This document shows positions 1-10,603 of a stretch of 64,000 nucleotides of DNA, in pieces (position 1 is the first letter of the stretch; each line of letters begins with the position of its first letter). Source of the DNA: Haliclona indistincta. Lineage: Eukaryota; Porifera; Demospongiae; Haplosclerida; Chalinidae. Position numbers and translations under genes: made by a program. The stretch spans positions 7,232,391 to 7,296,390 of the forward strand of contig OZ024783.1 in the NCBI GenBank assembly GCA_964017065.1. The letters are read 5' to 3'. The notes below the pieces were generated by a model. That model was not told where the DNA came from and ran no database searches. It worked only from the letters and a program-made list of their open reading frames with translations.

Positions 1-13
1 TCTTTCACTGCAG

Positions 14-3000
14 GTAATCTAGAGCCACGATTTGTTGCTACTCTTCTTCCACCGATTGTGAGCACACTGCTCCATTACCCGAGCTACAGTACCTGTCTCC
101 CTTCAGATGGAAAGGTTTGCATGCATGGTGCTCAGCAGCCTTCCAAGTATCTGTCATCTAATGTTTGGATAATGCCTAGTTTTTTGTTGTAAACTCGTGC
201 ATGTGTAGATCAGCAATGAACCGTCTTTACTTTGATGGATGGTTGGTTAATGGTGGTTTCATGTGCTGCAGCATAGCCCTGAGACACTATGTGTCTACTT
301 GTTGAGCGAGATGACTGCTAGTCTACCAGAGGGCAGCTCTGCTTGGTTGCAAGCAATGAGACACCACTCACTGATAGCCATGGTCATGAGAATAGCCGAT
401 GAGCTCACGAGGGTAAGAAGAGAGAGGGAGAGAGATAATTATAAAGAGAGAAGAGAGTGAAATTGAAAAGCTAAGAACAGGATAACTGGAGTGGTGTAGT
501 ATTATTCTGTTATTCAAATGCAGAATCTTACAAGGCCAGATTTAGTAGAAGCCATTCTCTGCTACTGCCTGTCACTCTCCTCATCAGCTGTAGTAAGTTA
601 AATTGTATGTAAATGCTTCTTAAGAATTAAATGTAACTTTCATAGACAGCAGAGGCATTGGTTGTTAATGGTTTGTCTCGTGTGCTGTGCTTGCCGATGT
701 CTAATATGGTTACAATGAAACTGTCGTCTACTTCAGAATCTAAAGTAAGTCCCAACTATCAAAAATTTTTAACACTACAAAATTTCGATCACCATTTACT
801 TTTCAGTCACTGTAATTTGCTCATCCATTCATCCACTCACTCTCCCATCTATGTAGTTCTTATAATCCATCAACTTGAACATACACTCACTTATTCACTG
901 TCACATTCTTGCTCTTTCAGGATCTGTTCAATGGAGGTGGTGTGTCATCACGGCCTCCAATGGACTGGTCTAGAGTGTGGCTGGCTGCACTCCAATTAGT
1001 GACACGACTGTTGTCTACACTGAGACACAACTACCTGCCACATGCTCTGAACTTCATAGGAGCTAACCAGGAGAGAATAGCTCAGGTTAATGAGCAAAAT
1101 GTACACTAGCCATAATCTGTACACAACAAACCACTGAATTACTGGTCTATAGCAGACACTATATTCCTATTGGAGTGAATCATGGATCCATATTTTTCAT
1201 TTTCCAGTGTCTGGATATATTTGAGACAACTCGTCACATGGACAGTCTCAATGAGACCGTGTCGGTCTGTTCGCTAGTGCAGGAGCTGGCTCACTATCGA
1301 CAGCGATGGAGACTGACTCTACCACACCTTCACGACACAGTGATAGTGAGTCATGAGTAAAGTAAATCATAAAGCAGGTTTCTTATCTCTAAACTGCTAC
1401 CTTCATTACAGTGTTCTAGTTTTGTATTCGATTTCAGAAAGCACAAAAATGACTTGATATTAGAGACTCAAAATGCTGAATAGGCCTATAACATTTCAGT
1501 ACAGCATCTAAAACGCACATTTTATTATCTTTGCGGTGCTATTATGCATGAGCAATGGTCTATTGTGATTATAGGAGAAGCAGCTGGTATTGCTCAATGG
1601 AACAGTGTCACTGCTCAACAAACGGAACAATCTGAAGCACATCATAAAGGCAAGGGCCTCTCGTCTATCTATCACAGGCTGTCACTCTCTCTTGTTCATT
1701 TCAGACTATGGATTCCCGGGGCCTGTTGCCGGCAGAGGTCATCCACGAGGCACTCAAGGTCAGAGGGAAGAGGAGAAGTTCATCCGGCTTTGGGCAGTAC
1801 ACATTCTCTTCCGATGATGACTCATGGATCATCTGTAGCTCAGCATATCACCAGCTACAAGAAAAGTGAGCAAAAGAAAATTTCTCTTAATAATTATACC
1901 CATTGCATGATATAATTTATTATCCATACGCTTTTCAAACCGCAATACTGGTTTTGTTCACAAAATTTAGTGCTTGAAATCTTGTGCACATCCTTGAAAA
2001 TATCCTGGGTCTGTCATACTATAAGTTCAGCCCCTGACATTTAAAAGTTGCATTCTTTGTCTGGTGTTCTTGTTATGCTCAATTTTATTTATTTTTACTT
2101 ATTTTCTGTCTCCTTGTGTCCAGTCTACTCGTCATCATGACCTCATGTCTGACCACTCTCAATCACTACTCTCCTCCTGTATCTGACCTGTTCATGTGTT
2201 CAGTGAGTACAGCACGTTGTCCATTTCTTTTTGCTCATGAAATGCATTCAAATTATGGTACACCAGCTAACAAAACGGTTAAAGTTGAACATTTGTATAG
2301 TAATCACTGTGGGCTATAGCAATTGGCTTTGCCTTGTACTTTATCAGCCACTTGACTATGATGCCCCTTGCATAAAGCACTTTTCTCCAAATTTAATCTC
2401 TTTCTAGCTATCAAACATACCTACATGTACCTGCAAGTAGCTGTTGCTTGTGTGACGTTTTCTAACATCGTGCTCTAGTTTGCTCATCCTGTTGATCTCT
2501 CTGCATGGCACTCTCTCTTTCGGCTCAACTTCATCATGGACCCCACTGGCTCTCCTTCACTCACCACACTCACTCAGTGCCTCACCGTAGGAACCACTCT
2601 ATTAAACAAAGTGAGACACACAACACATTTATCGGTATCCTTCAATAGAAGCTATAAACAACAGAATACATTCAAATCACATGAGTACTATTGTGACGTC
2701 TATTGTTCATTACCTGAGAGTATGCAACCGTCAATGCAAGCAACCGTCAATATGCCTATGAGCATGCAACCGTCAATATGCATATGCCCATCAATTGTGT
2801 TTGGCATTTTCTACATCACAAGTTTATTTATGGAGCAGAAATCATTAGAGCTGCAATGCTAATAATATTCATTGTTTTGTAACAATAATCATGACTGCAG
2901 TGATGATAATCACTGCTGTGTTTAGGTAAACTATTACCCAAACAGTGCTCAATACTGTCCGGGCATATTGCTGGTTGCATACATACTCTCAGGTAATGAA

Positions 3001-3667
3001 CTCTTGGTGACGTTTTATGGAGTTATACCACATGTGCATGATTCTTTTTTGTCTCTAGTTGGAAGGGCACAAATCAAGCTCTGCACATCTGTTATCTAAG
3101 AGTCCCTCATCCAGTAGTGTCTCTCCGATTCGCTCACCCAACACACCCGGTCTTTATCTCCGTTCTTCTGACGTCTCCTCACAGCAGAAGCGCTCAGAGA
3201 TTCTCTTCATGCTTGAGCAAGCTGTCATTCTTCTCATGTCGCAATCATTGAAGTGTTTGCTGGACGGAGAAGGCATGAATGTTAGGGAGAAACAAATATT
3301 GAGAAAGGAACTTATCAGCGAGCTCGTAAGAACACATTCTATAACTTAAGTTCTCTTTCCTATGCACATAAACTTAACAGAGAAATTTTGCTGTCAATAT
3401 TCCACAAAAATATTGTCATTGCCCAATTTTTGACTATCGAATTTTTCCTTTTTTTCTCAGAGTCATTTCAATCAGTCTCTGCTGTTCAATTTCACAAGGA
3501 AGGGAGCTCCATCACCTCTCTCCGGCCACCGTACTTCATTCTCTGTCAGTGGTCAGTCACTCCAGGACAGCGTCTCTGGTCGAGCTAGTACTCATAGCTT
3601 CAGTGACTCCATCGAACAAGGCATTTTCAAACTAGCTGACTCGTTTGTAAAGAGCCTCAATAGATAG
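14..3667 (+). CDS. NUP188: NUP188 C-terminal part, copy A (12 exons, 5' end outside window)
   Basis: This is the C-terminal part of nucleoporin NUP188, a large alpha-solenoid scaffold subunit of the nuclear pore inner ring. Exons read from the sequence: 14-114, 272-412, 524-592, 646-744, 921-1085, 1208-1345, 1575-1649, 1705-1865, 2124-2202, 2479-2610, 3059-3325 and 3461-3667. They total 1634 nt, which after two phase bases gives 543 codons with no internal stop. Recognition rests on the family's C-terminal order: a LNFIGANQERIAQ block, an LPHLHD block, a KRSEILFMLEQAVILLM block, a LRKELISEL block, then a basic KGAPSP stretch and a final LADSFVKSLNR. The intron after 1649 has a GC donor. No AATAAA was noticed directly after the stop. 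The match to human NUP188 is from memory; a search would settle it. Confidence 0.88.
2697..2800 (+). repeat. Short imperfect repeats in a NUP188-A intron
   Basis: Three near-copies of a GCAACCGTCAATATGC-like word lie in the intron before exon 11 of copy A. The corresponding intron of copy B lacks them, so the repeat arose after the duplication or was lost from B. Confidence 0.5.
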
Positions 3668-3780
3668 CAACTTATAACACAACTAATAATTGTATGCTAA
3701 CAACATACATTGTAATAATTATGTACATTTGTAACTGATACAGTTTTTGTCAGAATCGCAATGAGCAGGTAGCTGTGACG

Positions 3781-4066
3781 CTGTGACGCTGGTTTTAATG
3801 ACATCGTATCTGCGCTTGTCGCTTTAGGACTATTAAATGTTGTCTGTTTTGCTCTGCATCTCTTCTTTATAAGAAAGAATCTCAAAAAGCTACAGGGCAA
3901 GAAGAAAGCATCAAAAACTGCTAATTTTATACTGCATCGCACCCATCGTACAACTGTGTATACTAGTGAAGGAATATCCGAGACGTGTAACACTGAATCT
4001 CCACACGTAAGTCAGAGTGTGGAGGACACACGATATCTTCTCCAGAAAAACAATCGTTCAACATAA
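3781..4066 (+). pseudogene. 3' fragment of the orphan 7TM receptor gene
   Basis: This stretch duplicates the last TM segment and cytoplasmic tail of the receptor at 7372-8416. It reads about 95 codons in frame from near CDAGFNDIVSALVALGLLN through KKLQGKKKASK to a TAA at 4064-4066. The downstream sequence (TGTGTCTACTATCTTATTTTACTC and beyond, to about 4140) also matches the region after the full receptor. Nothing of TM1-TM6 is present. It begins about 115 bp after the NUP188-A stop, so one breakpoint of the local duplication lies here. Many substitutions separate the two copies. I call it a non-functional fragment. Confidence 0.8.
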
Positions 4067-4324
4067 ACAGTGTGTCTACTATCTTATTTTACTCTATAGT
4101 ATGTTTACATAGTCAGAACCACACAATTCTGTTTACAGACCAAAGTTTAAGATAATTTCACTTTCCAAGGTGATAGTGTGTTTAAACTAGTAACTTCAGA
4201 ACTGGGCCAGACTGGTTTAGTTTTAAGGTTGCACATAGCACAACAATTGTCACTTCCCAAGTACCACTTACTTTATTAATAACAACCTTTGATAATAAGA
4301 TCAAACTAGTTCTGAAGTTGTGCA

Positions 4325-4450
4325 CCAATAGAGGCTGGGCAGTGCTAATAGAGGCTACTAGAGCCACTAATAGAGGCTGGGCAGTGCTAATAGAGGCACT
4401 AATAGAGGCTGGACAGTGCTGATAGAGGCACTAATAGAGGCTGGGCTGGG
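4325..4450 (+). repeat. Minisatellite, TAATAGAGGCTGGGCAGTGC-type units
   Basis: About five imperfect units built from CTAATAGAGGC and TGGGCAGTG words are arranged head to tail. The flanks, 4067-4324 and 4451-4745, show no gene that I can support. Confidence 0.75.
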
Positions 4451-4745
4451 CATGCCATTCAATGGCAGTGTTCACACTACTCGTTAGAAATGAACTGGGC
4501 TGTCCCAATTGCAAATCTCTGACATTATGAACGTAATTGAGTTTTGCTACAACTGAATTTAACTGCACCATTGCAGCTCCCCAACCATGGCTTGGTTGTG
4601 TCGGAACTTTGATCATATAAAGTGTGGTACTATTAATTTTGGTTCCAAAGCGCTGTGTGAATTGGGTGACTGTCCCCTATTGCTGATGAATCCATGGGTT
4701 TACCATCAAGAACCATTAAGTCTACAGAATCTGTATTGCTCTTTT

Positions 4746-5342
4746 TATGCCTCGGTGGGCGGAGCCACGAGGCATACAGTAGTCGTGCGCGTCTGTCTGT
4801 CTGTCTGTCTGTCTGTATGTCTGTCCGCTCTAGTTCTGAAAGACGGCGAAGAATCAGCTGGTGGTAAGTGCAATATCGACACAACACGTTAAGAGCTCGA
4901 ACTTGATGGTCTTAGATTTTTGAATTAAAGCTTTGTTCGTGAGTTATGGCTTGATTTGCTTACTTTGTTTACCGTTGCTGGCGATCTGGACTTCTCCGAA
5001 GTCGAATGTGTCCATGGTTAACTGGCTAGCAGATTGTAGGTTTGATCTGGACTACAGGATAGCGTGGCGGGTCCGAACAAAAAGCTGCAAAACCGAAAAA
5101 GCTAGCTGCTACAAGCATGACTGCTTTGTGCACGCCCAGCTAACTATTACACTGTGGTAGCATACTATTGGCTTCTGTTATTTTTGCCTGCTTGTATGAC
5201 CATTGTACTTTATAAATCTGTTACAATCATCATCTGCTGATGGAGTAGCTGTATATAGTTGCTGTGTGTTGACGGTCAAAGCATGTCCAGTGTGCAGTAT
5301 GCATGCAATTCCACCGAGGCATCTGCACCATGGTGCTTCATT
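4746..5342 (+). mobile_element. Terminal-hairpin element family 1, copy 1
   Basis: The element begins with an imperfect palindrome of about 31 bp (TATGCCTCGGTGG ... CCACGAGGCATA), followed by a (GTCT)n tract. It ends with CCACCGAGGCATCTGCACC and GGTGCTTCATT. The same two ends recur around 5799/7276, 15964, 21769/22459, 25545/26292 and 55921. The interior carries remnants of the family consensus, including TGGACTTCTCC and TAACTGGCTAGCAG, but no transposase. It is non-autonomous and its class is not established. Confidence 0.7.
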
Positions 5343-6424
5343 ATGCTACTGTAGAGTTGGCCATAGCATCCTCTTCTCTTGTGTCTCACTCACTAACACT
5401 ACCTTATTCTCAAATTTAAAACAAAGAACTCAAGTTCAGCTAGACTTAGCAACTTATGTTGGTGTGGCTGCAGTAACACTCGATGTCCAGCAAGAAGACA
5501 AAACTAAGCGTCAATGCGCATTGAACTGGATAGCATCGACTTGAGTGCACATCAAAACAACCTCCATGTGATGTATATCAATAGTCTCACAAACCTTTCT
5601 AGTTGTCTCATTCTACAGTACAGGCAAACACTCACTGCTACAACCACCAACAACACAATGGTGACTAGCGTGGAACATGTGATTATGAGCTGTGTATTTG
5701 ATGCACTGCTGGATTTAGTGTCAGATAGCAGATAATGATACCAGAGCACATGACAGACAGGATGCTACATAGTACTGTACAGGTCACAGCTCTCTAGTTA
5801 TGCCTCGGTGGGCGGAGCCACGAGGCATACAGTAATCGTGGTGTCAGTCATTCTGTCTCTCAGTCAGTCAGTCTGACTCTGTCGCAACGATTTCTCGTAG
5901 CTCGCTGAAAACTAATCGCTGAAACAAGCAACACGGGTAGAAATCGATACTTGCTCGGATTTGAATTTTGATTTTAAAGCTTAGTGCGTAAGTTACCGCG
6001 TGAATTGCTCACGGCTGGTGCAGTTTTGTAGCGCACGCTGAAAGTTAAGCTCTGAAACTAGCAATGCAAGTAAAACACGGCATTATCTCGCTTTAGAACA
6101 TGTGAAAACTTTATACGAAGCTTATTTCGTGAGTTATGGTGCTATTTGTTCACCGTTGCTGGCGAACTGGACTTCTCCACTGGAGGCAAACTTGCTGTCC
6201 ACAGTTGACTGCTTAGAAGCTGATAGGTTAGAATTTACTACAGGATAGCAGCGCAGGTCCAGAGAAATTATGTAAGCAAGCTATGGAGCTATGATCAGCT
6301 ATCTCGCTCGTGGTATGCGTGTAACTGCTGTGCTGACGATGCTAAACACTGTAGACACGCCCAGTTGAATTGTGGTTAGCACTGATTGGCTTCTGATTGC
6401 ATAACTAAAGCACTGAATTGTGAT

Positions 6425-7141
6425 GGGAGTTAGGGATGAGGCTATTATGCTCAAAAATTTACCCATTATTCTATTCCGCACTGCTCAAAATTTTCACCGA
6501 TTATGCTCACAATTATGCTACTTATTCAAGCCTCACGTGATCATTGAAACAAACGATTGATAGGCAGTCTAAGGGAGCTCACAGCTGCTAGCTTACTGTC
6601 GACAAGATGATAACGCATTTTCGAATGCAATATGTGCTTGTTTGTTCTTGTGTTGCTGTTGAACTTGAACGCGCATTCAAATATGGTGGGTGTAACGACC
6701 ACACCTACCAATTATGTTACATTTTTAACGATTATGCTTCGAATAATGCTCGAAAAAACTTTACCTATTATGCCGGAAGCAGTGCCCGCATATTAGCCGC
6801 ATCCCTAATGGGAGTATGGAAAAGAAGGAAACGGAAAACTGAAACGGACGGCGGAAACGGATGACGGAAAATGGGCGTGGTCTCGCACTCAAGACCAGAC
6901 CCCAAAAACTAAACCCAAGGGCCGAAGGCCCGGGTTAGGACGACCCTCTCGACGATCCTTAGGCTTACCAAGGGCCGAAGGCCCGGGTTAGGATACCCTC
7001 CCGACTTTGCACAGTTAGCGGCGAAGGTTTTAGGGTCTTGGGTTTAGTTTTTGGGGTCTTGAGTGCGAGACCACGCCCATTTTCCGTCATCCGTTTCCGC
7101 CGTCCGTTTCAGTTTTCCGTTTCCTTCTTTTCCATACACCC
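6425..7141. mobile_element. Long-TIR MITE with 9-bp target duplication (Mutator-like)
   Basis: The arms are about 100 bp long and inverted: the left contains TATGGAAAAGAAGGAAACGG, and the right ends TTTCCTTCTTTTCCATACACCC. It is flanked by direct 9-bp AATTGTGAT at 6416-6424 and 7142-7150. Removing it restores the family 1 sequence GCACTGAATTGTGATTGCTG seen in other copies. Long TIRs with a 9-bp duplication are the usual signature of Mutator-like elements. No transposase is present. The left arm is split after its first 5 bp by a second MITE. Confidence 0.8.
6430..6808. mobile_element. MITE nested in the long-TIR element
   Basis: Inverted ends TTAGGGATGAGGCTA and TAGCCGCATCCCTAA enclose about 350 bp of AT-rich sequence with repeated ATTATGCTC words. 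Direct TGGGAG lies on each side (6424-6429 and 6809-6814), a 6-7 bp target duplication. It lies 5 bp inside the host element, so it is the youngest of three nested layers. Confidence 0.75.
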
Positions 7142-7371
7142 AATTGTGATTGCTGTACAGAAATCCTGTATACATGTACATGCACCTGCAGTTGCTGTGT
7201 TTGTGGAATGGTGGATAGTTGTGTTTGTGGATAATGTGTCATTCCACCGAGGCATCTGCACCTTAGGTGCTTCATTCCTTTTATGTGTTTACTACAGGGA
7301 ATTATCTGTTATGTCAGTTATTACAAGAGGTCAAGTCTGTGCTGAGCAGTGTTGGCTCGATTTCTATGTCA

Positions 7372-8416
7372 ATGGAGACTCTCCGACAGAGTAATGAGAG
7401 TAGCATGGGCTGTAGCAGTGAGCTTGCTGTCTCTATACCTCTAAGTGCAGTATCAATCATTGCTTATGTCTTGGCTTTGGGAGTTCTGTTATACTACAAG
7501 ATGTGGCGTTCATTCATCTATCGTTTGGTGCTTTATATGTTTGTATCGCTGATTTTCTTCTCTGTGAGTGTAATAATTAATGCATCTGTTGTCATTTTGT
7601 TGAAAGAAGCAAGTGAAGTCAATACTACTACAAATGCCACTCACGGGAGTGACATTGCAGTTCTTAGCTTTCTCTTTATGCTTGTGACTAGCAGTCTAGC
7701 AAGTGCCTATATGCTTGTGACTTGTATAACTGTGTGTATATATCTTATGGCTCTCCACAACTACCAGTTCACGTATAAATCTGATCTTTGCTTGCTTGTT
7801 TTCTCCATCCTATCTAATGGTTGTTATAACTTTGACACTGATCTGGGGTGTATTACACCATTACGATAGAAGAGGTTTAACAATATTAAATATATTTGCT
7901 TTGCCATTTCTTGTCAACGTTGTGTTCACAGCACTGACATTGGTGCCACTGTGCTGTAGAGCTTGTGGATATAACCTGTGTATGAAGACTGCTGCTACAA
8001 TAGAGAGTCACAGGAAGGCACTGAGAGAGATACTACCATTCTTCATTCTTGTAGTGCCTTCTTTCTTGGTCATCGTGGTGTGGATAGTGTGGTTTTCTAT
8101 TAAGGCAATCTTTATTACTGGTGTAAGCAACTGTGAAGCTGATTTTAACGACATCTTATCTGCGCTCGTCGCTTTAGGACTATTAAATGCTGTCTGTTTT
8201 GCTCTGCATCTCTTCTTTATAAGAAAGAATCTCAAAAAGCTACGGGGCAAGAAGAAAGCATCAAGAACTACTAATTATAACCAGCACCGCACCCATCGTA
8301 CAACTGTGTATACTAGTGAAGGAATATCTGAGACATGTAACACTGTATCTCCACTCGTGAGTGAGAGTGGGGAGGACACACGATATCTTCTCCGGAAAAG
8401 CAATCAATCAACATGA
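7372..8416 (+). pseudogene. Orphan seven-TM receptor, frameshifted in TM4
   Basis: Seven hydrophobic segments can be read: TM1 near VSIIAYVLALGVLLYY, TM2 near LVLYMFVSLIFFSVSVI, TM3 near AYMLVTCITVCIYLM, TM4 near YLMVVITLTLIWGVL, TM5 near ALPFLVNVVFTALTLV, TM6 near LPFFILVVPSFLVIVVW and TM7 near LVALGLLNAVCFALHLFF. A basic, serine-rich tail ends at the TGA closing at 8416. TM1-TM3 read in one frame and TM4 onward in another, with the switch near 7796-7810, so one base is gained or lost. The N-terminus has an NES sequon and the second loop has NTT and NAT. Met at 7366 or 7372 is a weak start; a 5' exon may be missing because a mobile element ends at 7276. Its topology is GPCR-like, but I do not recognise the subfamily. 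A sequencing error is an alternative to a true pseudogene. Confidence 0.65.
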
Positions 8417-8749
8417 ACAGTGTGTCTATACTATCTTATTTTACTCTATAGTATGTTTACATAGTCAGAACCACACAATTCTGTTTACAGACTGTGATAG
8501 AGCCAAGGGGTAGTTGCTCATATTCGACGTAAAACAGATAACTCAGTGTAATGGAGCTAAACTGGTAACTGCATGATTTTACATTACAAAGAGAAGAGTA
8601 TTTATAGTAAATAGAAGTTTCTAGAAGAAGAATAATCAAGTAGTTTCAAGTACGTTCTAAAAATAGAGGAACAGAAAGGAATTATCGAGAAGGTTCTACA
8701 ATGCCTATCATTATATTTAAATGGGGAAAATCCCTGGGGCGGGCTCCTT

Positions 8750-9020
8750 CTACCACGACACAGACAAAGTTTAAGAAAGTAAAGTAAAAAAGTTTTAATA
8801 AAGAAAACTAAAAAGTGTAGGGATGACGCTTGCAAAAGTAAAGGAATAAGATGAGATGATGCTTGCAAAAGTAAAGAAACAAGATGGGATAATGCTTGCA
8901 AAAGTAAAGAAACAAGATAGGCAAAAGTAAAGGAATAAAATGGGATGATGCTTGCAAAGTAAAAGTCCCAATTATCCCTACACTCGGCGGCTTAATTACT
9001 GTCATGAACTGCAACAAATG
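8750..9020. repeat. MITE-like repeat with internal GCTTGCAAAAGTAAAG minisatellite
   Basis: Between GTGTAGGGATGACGCTTGC (from about 8816) and AATTATCCCTACAC (to about 8989) lie four to five copies of a 30-36 bp unit containing GATGCTTGCAAAAGTAAAG. The outer words form a short inverted repeat (GTGTAGGGAT/ATCCCTACAC). Similar units occur at 22545-22620, and a related TGTAGGGATGACC end is at 13672 inside NUP188-B. No coding potential is seen. Confidence 0.6.
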
Positions 9021-9159
9021 CGGAATCCTCTTCCTGTACCTTTTACAACCGTCAATTGCTTCATCAGACCGCTGTGTCCTCCTCTTCGATTCAAGCCGCT
9101 GATGTAGTACTTAGGACTTTTACTTTTTTTATCACTATCAGTTTGATACTATTATTTGA

Positions 9160-10331
9160 TATTTGATATTATTGATGAGGAACAGCCCACACGAATGGAC
9201 TATGGCAAAGAGAAATTCGGAGAAGGGAGGACCATTCACTGAGGAGGAGGTAGAGGATGTCAAGACCGTCTTACGCTTGATTCTACTGATATTGTGTTTT
9301 AAGTTCTTTCAGTGGAATTTTTGTTCCTACATAGTTCCTGGCAGCCAATACGCACTTTAATTCATTTACAAATTCTGGGGCAAGCACTTGGCTGTTTCCT
9401 GTGCTACTTATTCCAGTATATCGGCTCTTACTGCACCAGTTTATTCACCGCTACACTCCCAGTATGTTGAATAGTTTAACAATAGGCCTAGCATTGTATC
9501 TACTGAGCTACATTGCATTAGAAGCATTGGCAATAAATTGGGTAGTAGTCTCTGATGATGTGCAAAGCAATTTATCCTATAATATAGTAATGCTACACTA
9601 CCTCACTCGCCAGACTATAGGTACTGGAAACTGGGCCCTTATCTTGTTTACTGTTGGATGTACAATAGTCAAAGTGCTGATGTATGAGCAGTGCCGGATT
9701 TATGCAAGGGCTTTAGGAGCTACAGCCCCAGGCCCCCCAGCCATTGGGGTCCCCCAATTCTGTACAAAAACTTTTTTATAATTATTAATCTACCTTGTTT
9801 ACTTTCTTCCTGGGGAAAACTACTGCTTACAGTCGACTACAGACAGTTACAGTATTGTGGTAGAGTGACTGTCACTCCTCATATAAAAATTGGGCTGGGT
9901 TCTGGTCTTATTCCCAAATTTTTCATGCCCCATAATAGGGCCCCTTAACAAAGTAGCCCCTGTGCTCAAAAGTTGTAAATCCGGCACTGTGTATTATAAT
10001 TAGCTCATTATTGCCCAGTCATCAGACAAGATCGATGAAGGGATTTGTTCTTGGAGTGATGTTAGCTTGTCATGGAATGACTACTTTATTTGAAGCTGAA
10101 ATATTAACCAGTACACTACCACTGTGTTTTGTTTTATAATCAGCGATTATAGTAATAGTATTATTTGTGGTCTTCCTGATCCTTTCCAAGTGCTACACAC
10201 TATATGAGAGGAACAGTGATATCTAAATACAGGCCATGGTGAAGAAACACTATGAGAGGTACATGGACCAGGAGGAGGAGTACTTGAGAGAGCAGCAAAA
10301 CTTCAGAGATAACTTCTTCTTAAATGATTGA
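9160..10331 (+). pseudogene. Proton-dependent oligopeptide (POT/SLC15-like) transporter pseudogene
   Basis: Segments typical of POT-family MFS transporters appear in order across several frames: GGPFTEEEVEDVKTVLRLI, then a TM helix, RYTPSMLNSLTIGLALYL, TGNWALILFTVG, KGFVLGVMLACHGMTTLFE, a helix near LFLVFLILSKCYTLYE, and a charged tail HYERYMDQEEEYL ending at 10331. Visible lesions are a frameshift near 9355, a hAT-like insertion at 9689-9989, a further frameshift near 10030, and a TAA in the tail near 10223. Only the C-terminal half of a POT protein is represented, with no introns visible. It lies directly upstream of NUP188-B, showing that copy B is 5'-truncated. The assignment is from motif memory. 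Confidence 0.65.
9689..9989. mobile_element. hAT-like MITE, 301 bp
   Basis: The ends are inverted: CAGTGCCGGATTTA at the start and TAAATCCGGCACTG at the end. The flanks TGTATGAG and TGTATTAT (8 bp, 6 identical) look like a decayed 8-bp target duplication, as expected for hAT elements. The interior has C- and G-runs and no transposase. It splits a TM region of the POT pseudogene. Confidence 0.8.
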
Positions 10332-10603
10332 TGCATATCGCGTCACATACACTTATCATGTGTTACTTATTATTTATGTTGTGACATGGCTGTTGAATGT
10401 TCATTCATACCAAAAAAATTAGCTAAACTTGCTATTATAGTGGTGATGTAGAACTGCATGTGCAGTTCATCAAGCAAGTGATTCAGTGATTGAGTTAGTT
10501 GCATGTAAATTCCGACAAAAATATTGTAATAATTTTATGTATGTTGTCTTCTGATAATAATAATCTTGAGTTGAGGAGAAGTGGTTCTTCTTTTTCACCG
10601 CAG

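Larger units (their letters stand above)
5799..7276 (+). mobile_element. Family 1 element, copy 2, carrying nested insertions
   Basis: This is a complete family 1 element: palindromic TATGCCTCGGTGG start, TGCACCTTAGGTGCTTCATT end. It is interrupted at 6425-7141 by a long-TIR element, which itself carries another MITE (6430-6808). Without the insertions it would be about 750 bp, like the reverse copy at 25545-26292. The right end stops about 90 bp before the first plausible start of the 7TM gene, so the insertion may have displaced that gene's promoter or a first exon. Confidence 0.75.

Noticed and set aside
4587..4892. 101-codon frame before and into a family 1 element
   Set aside because: Its end is the (GTCT)n tract of the element; no homology or splice support.
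7038..7394. 118-codon plus-strand frame
   Set aside because: It runs through the right arm of a long-TIR element, the end of a family 1 element and the wrong frame of the 7TM gene.
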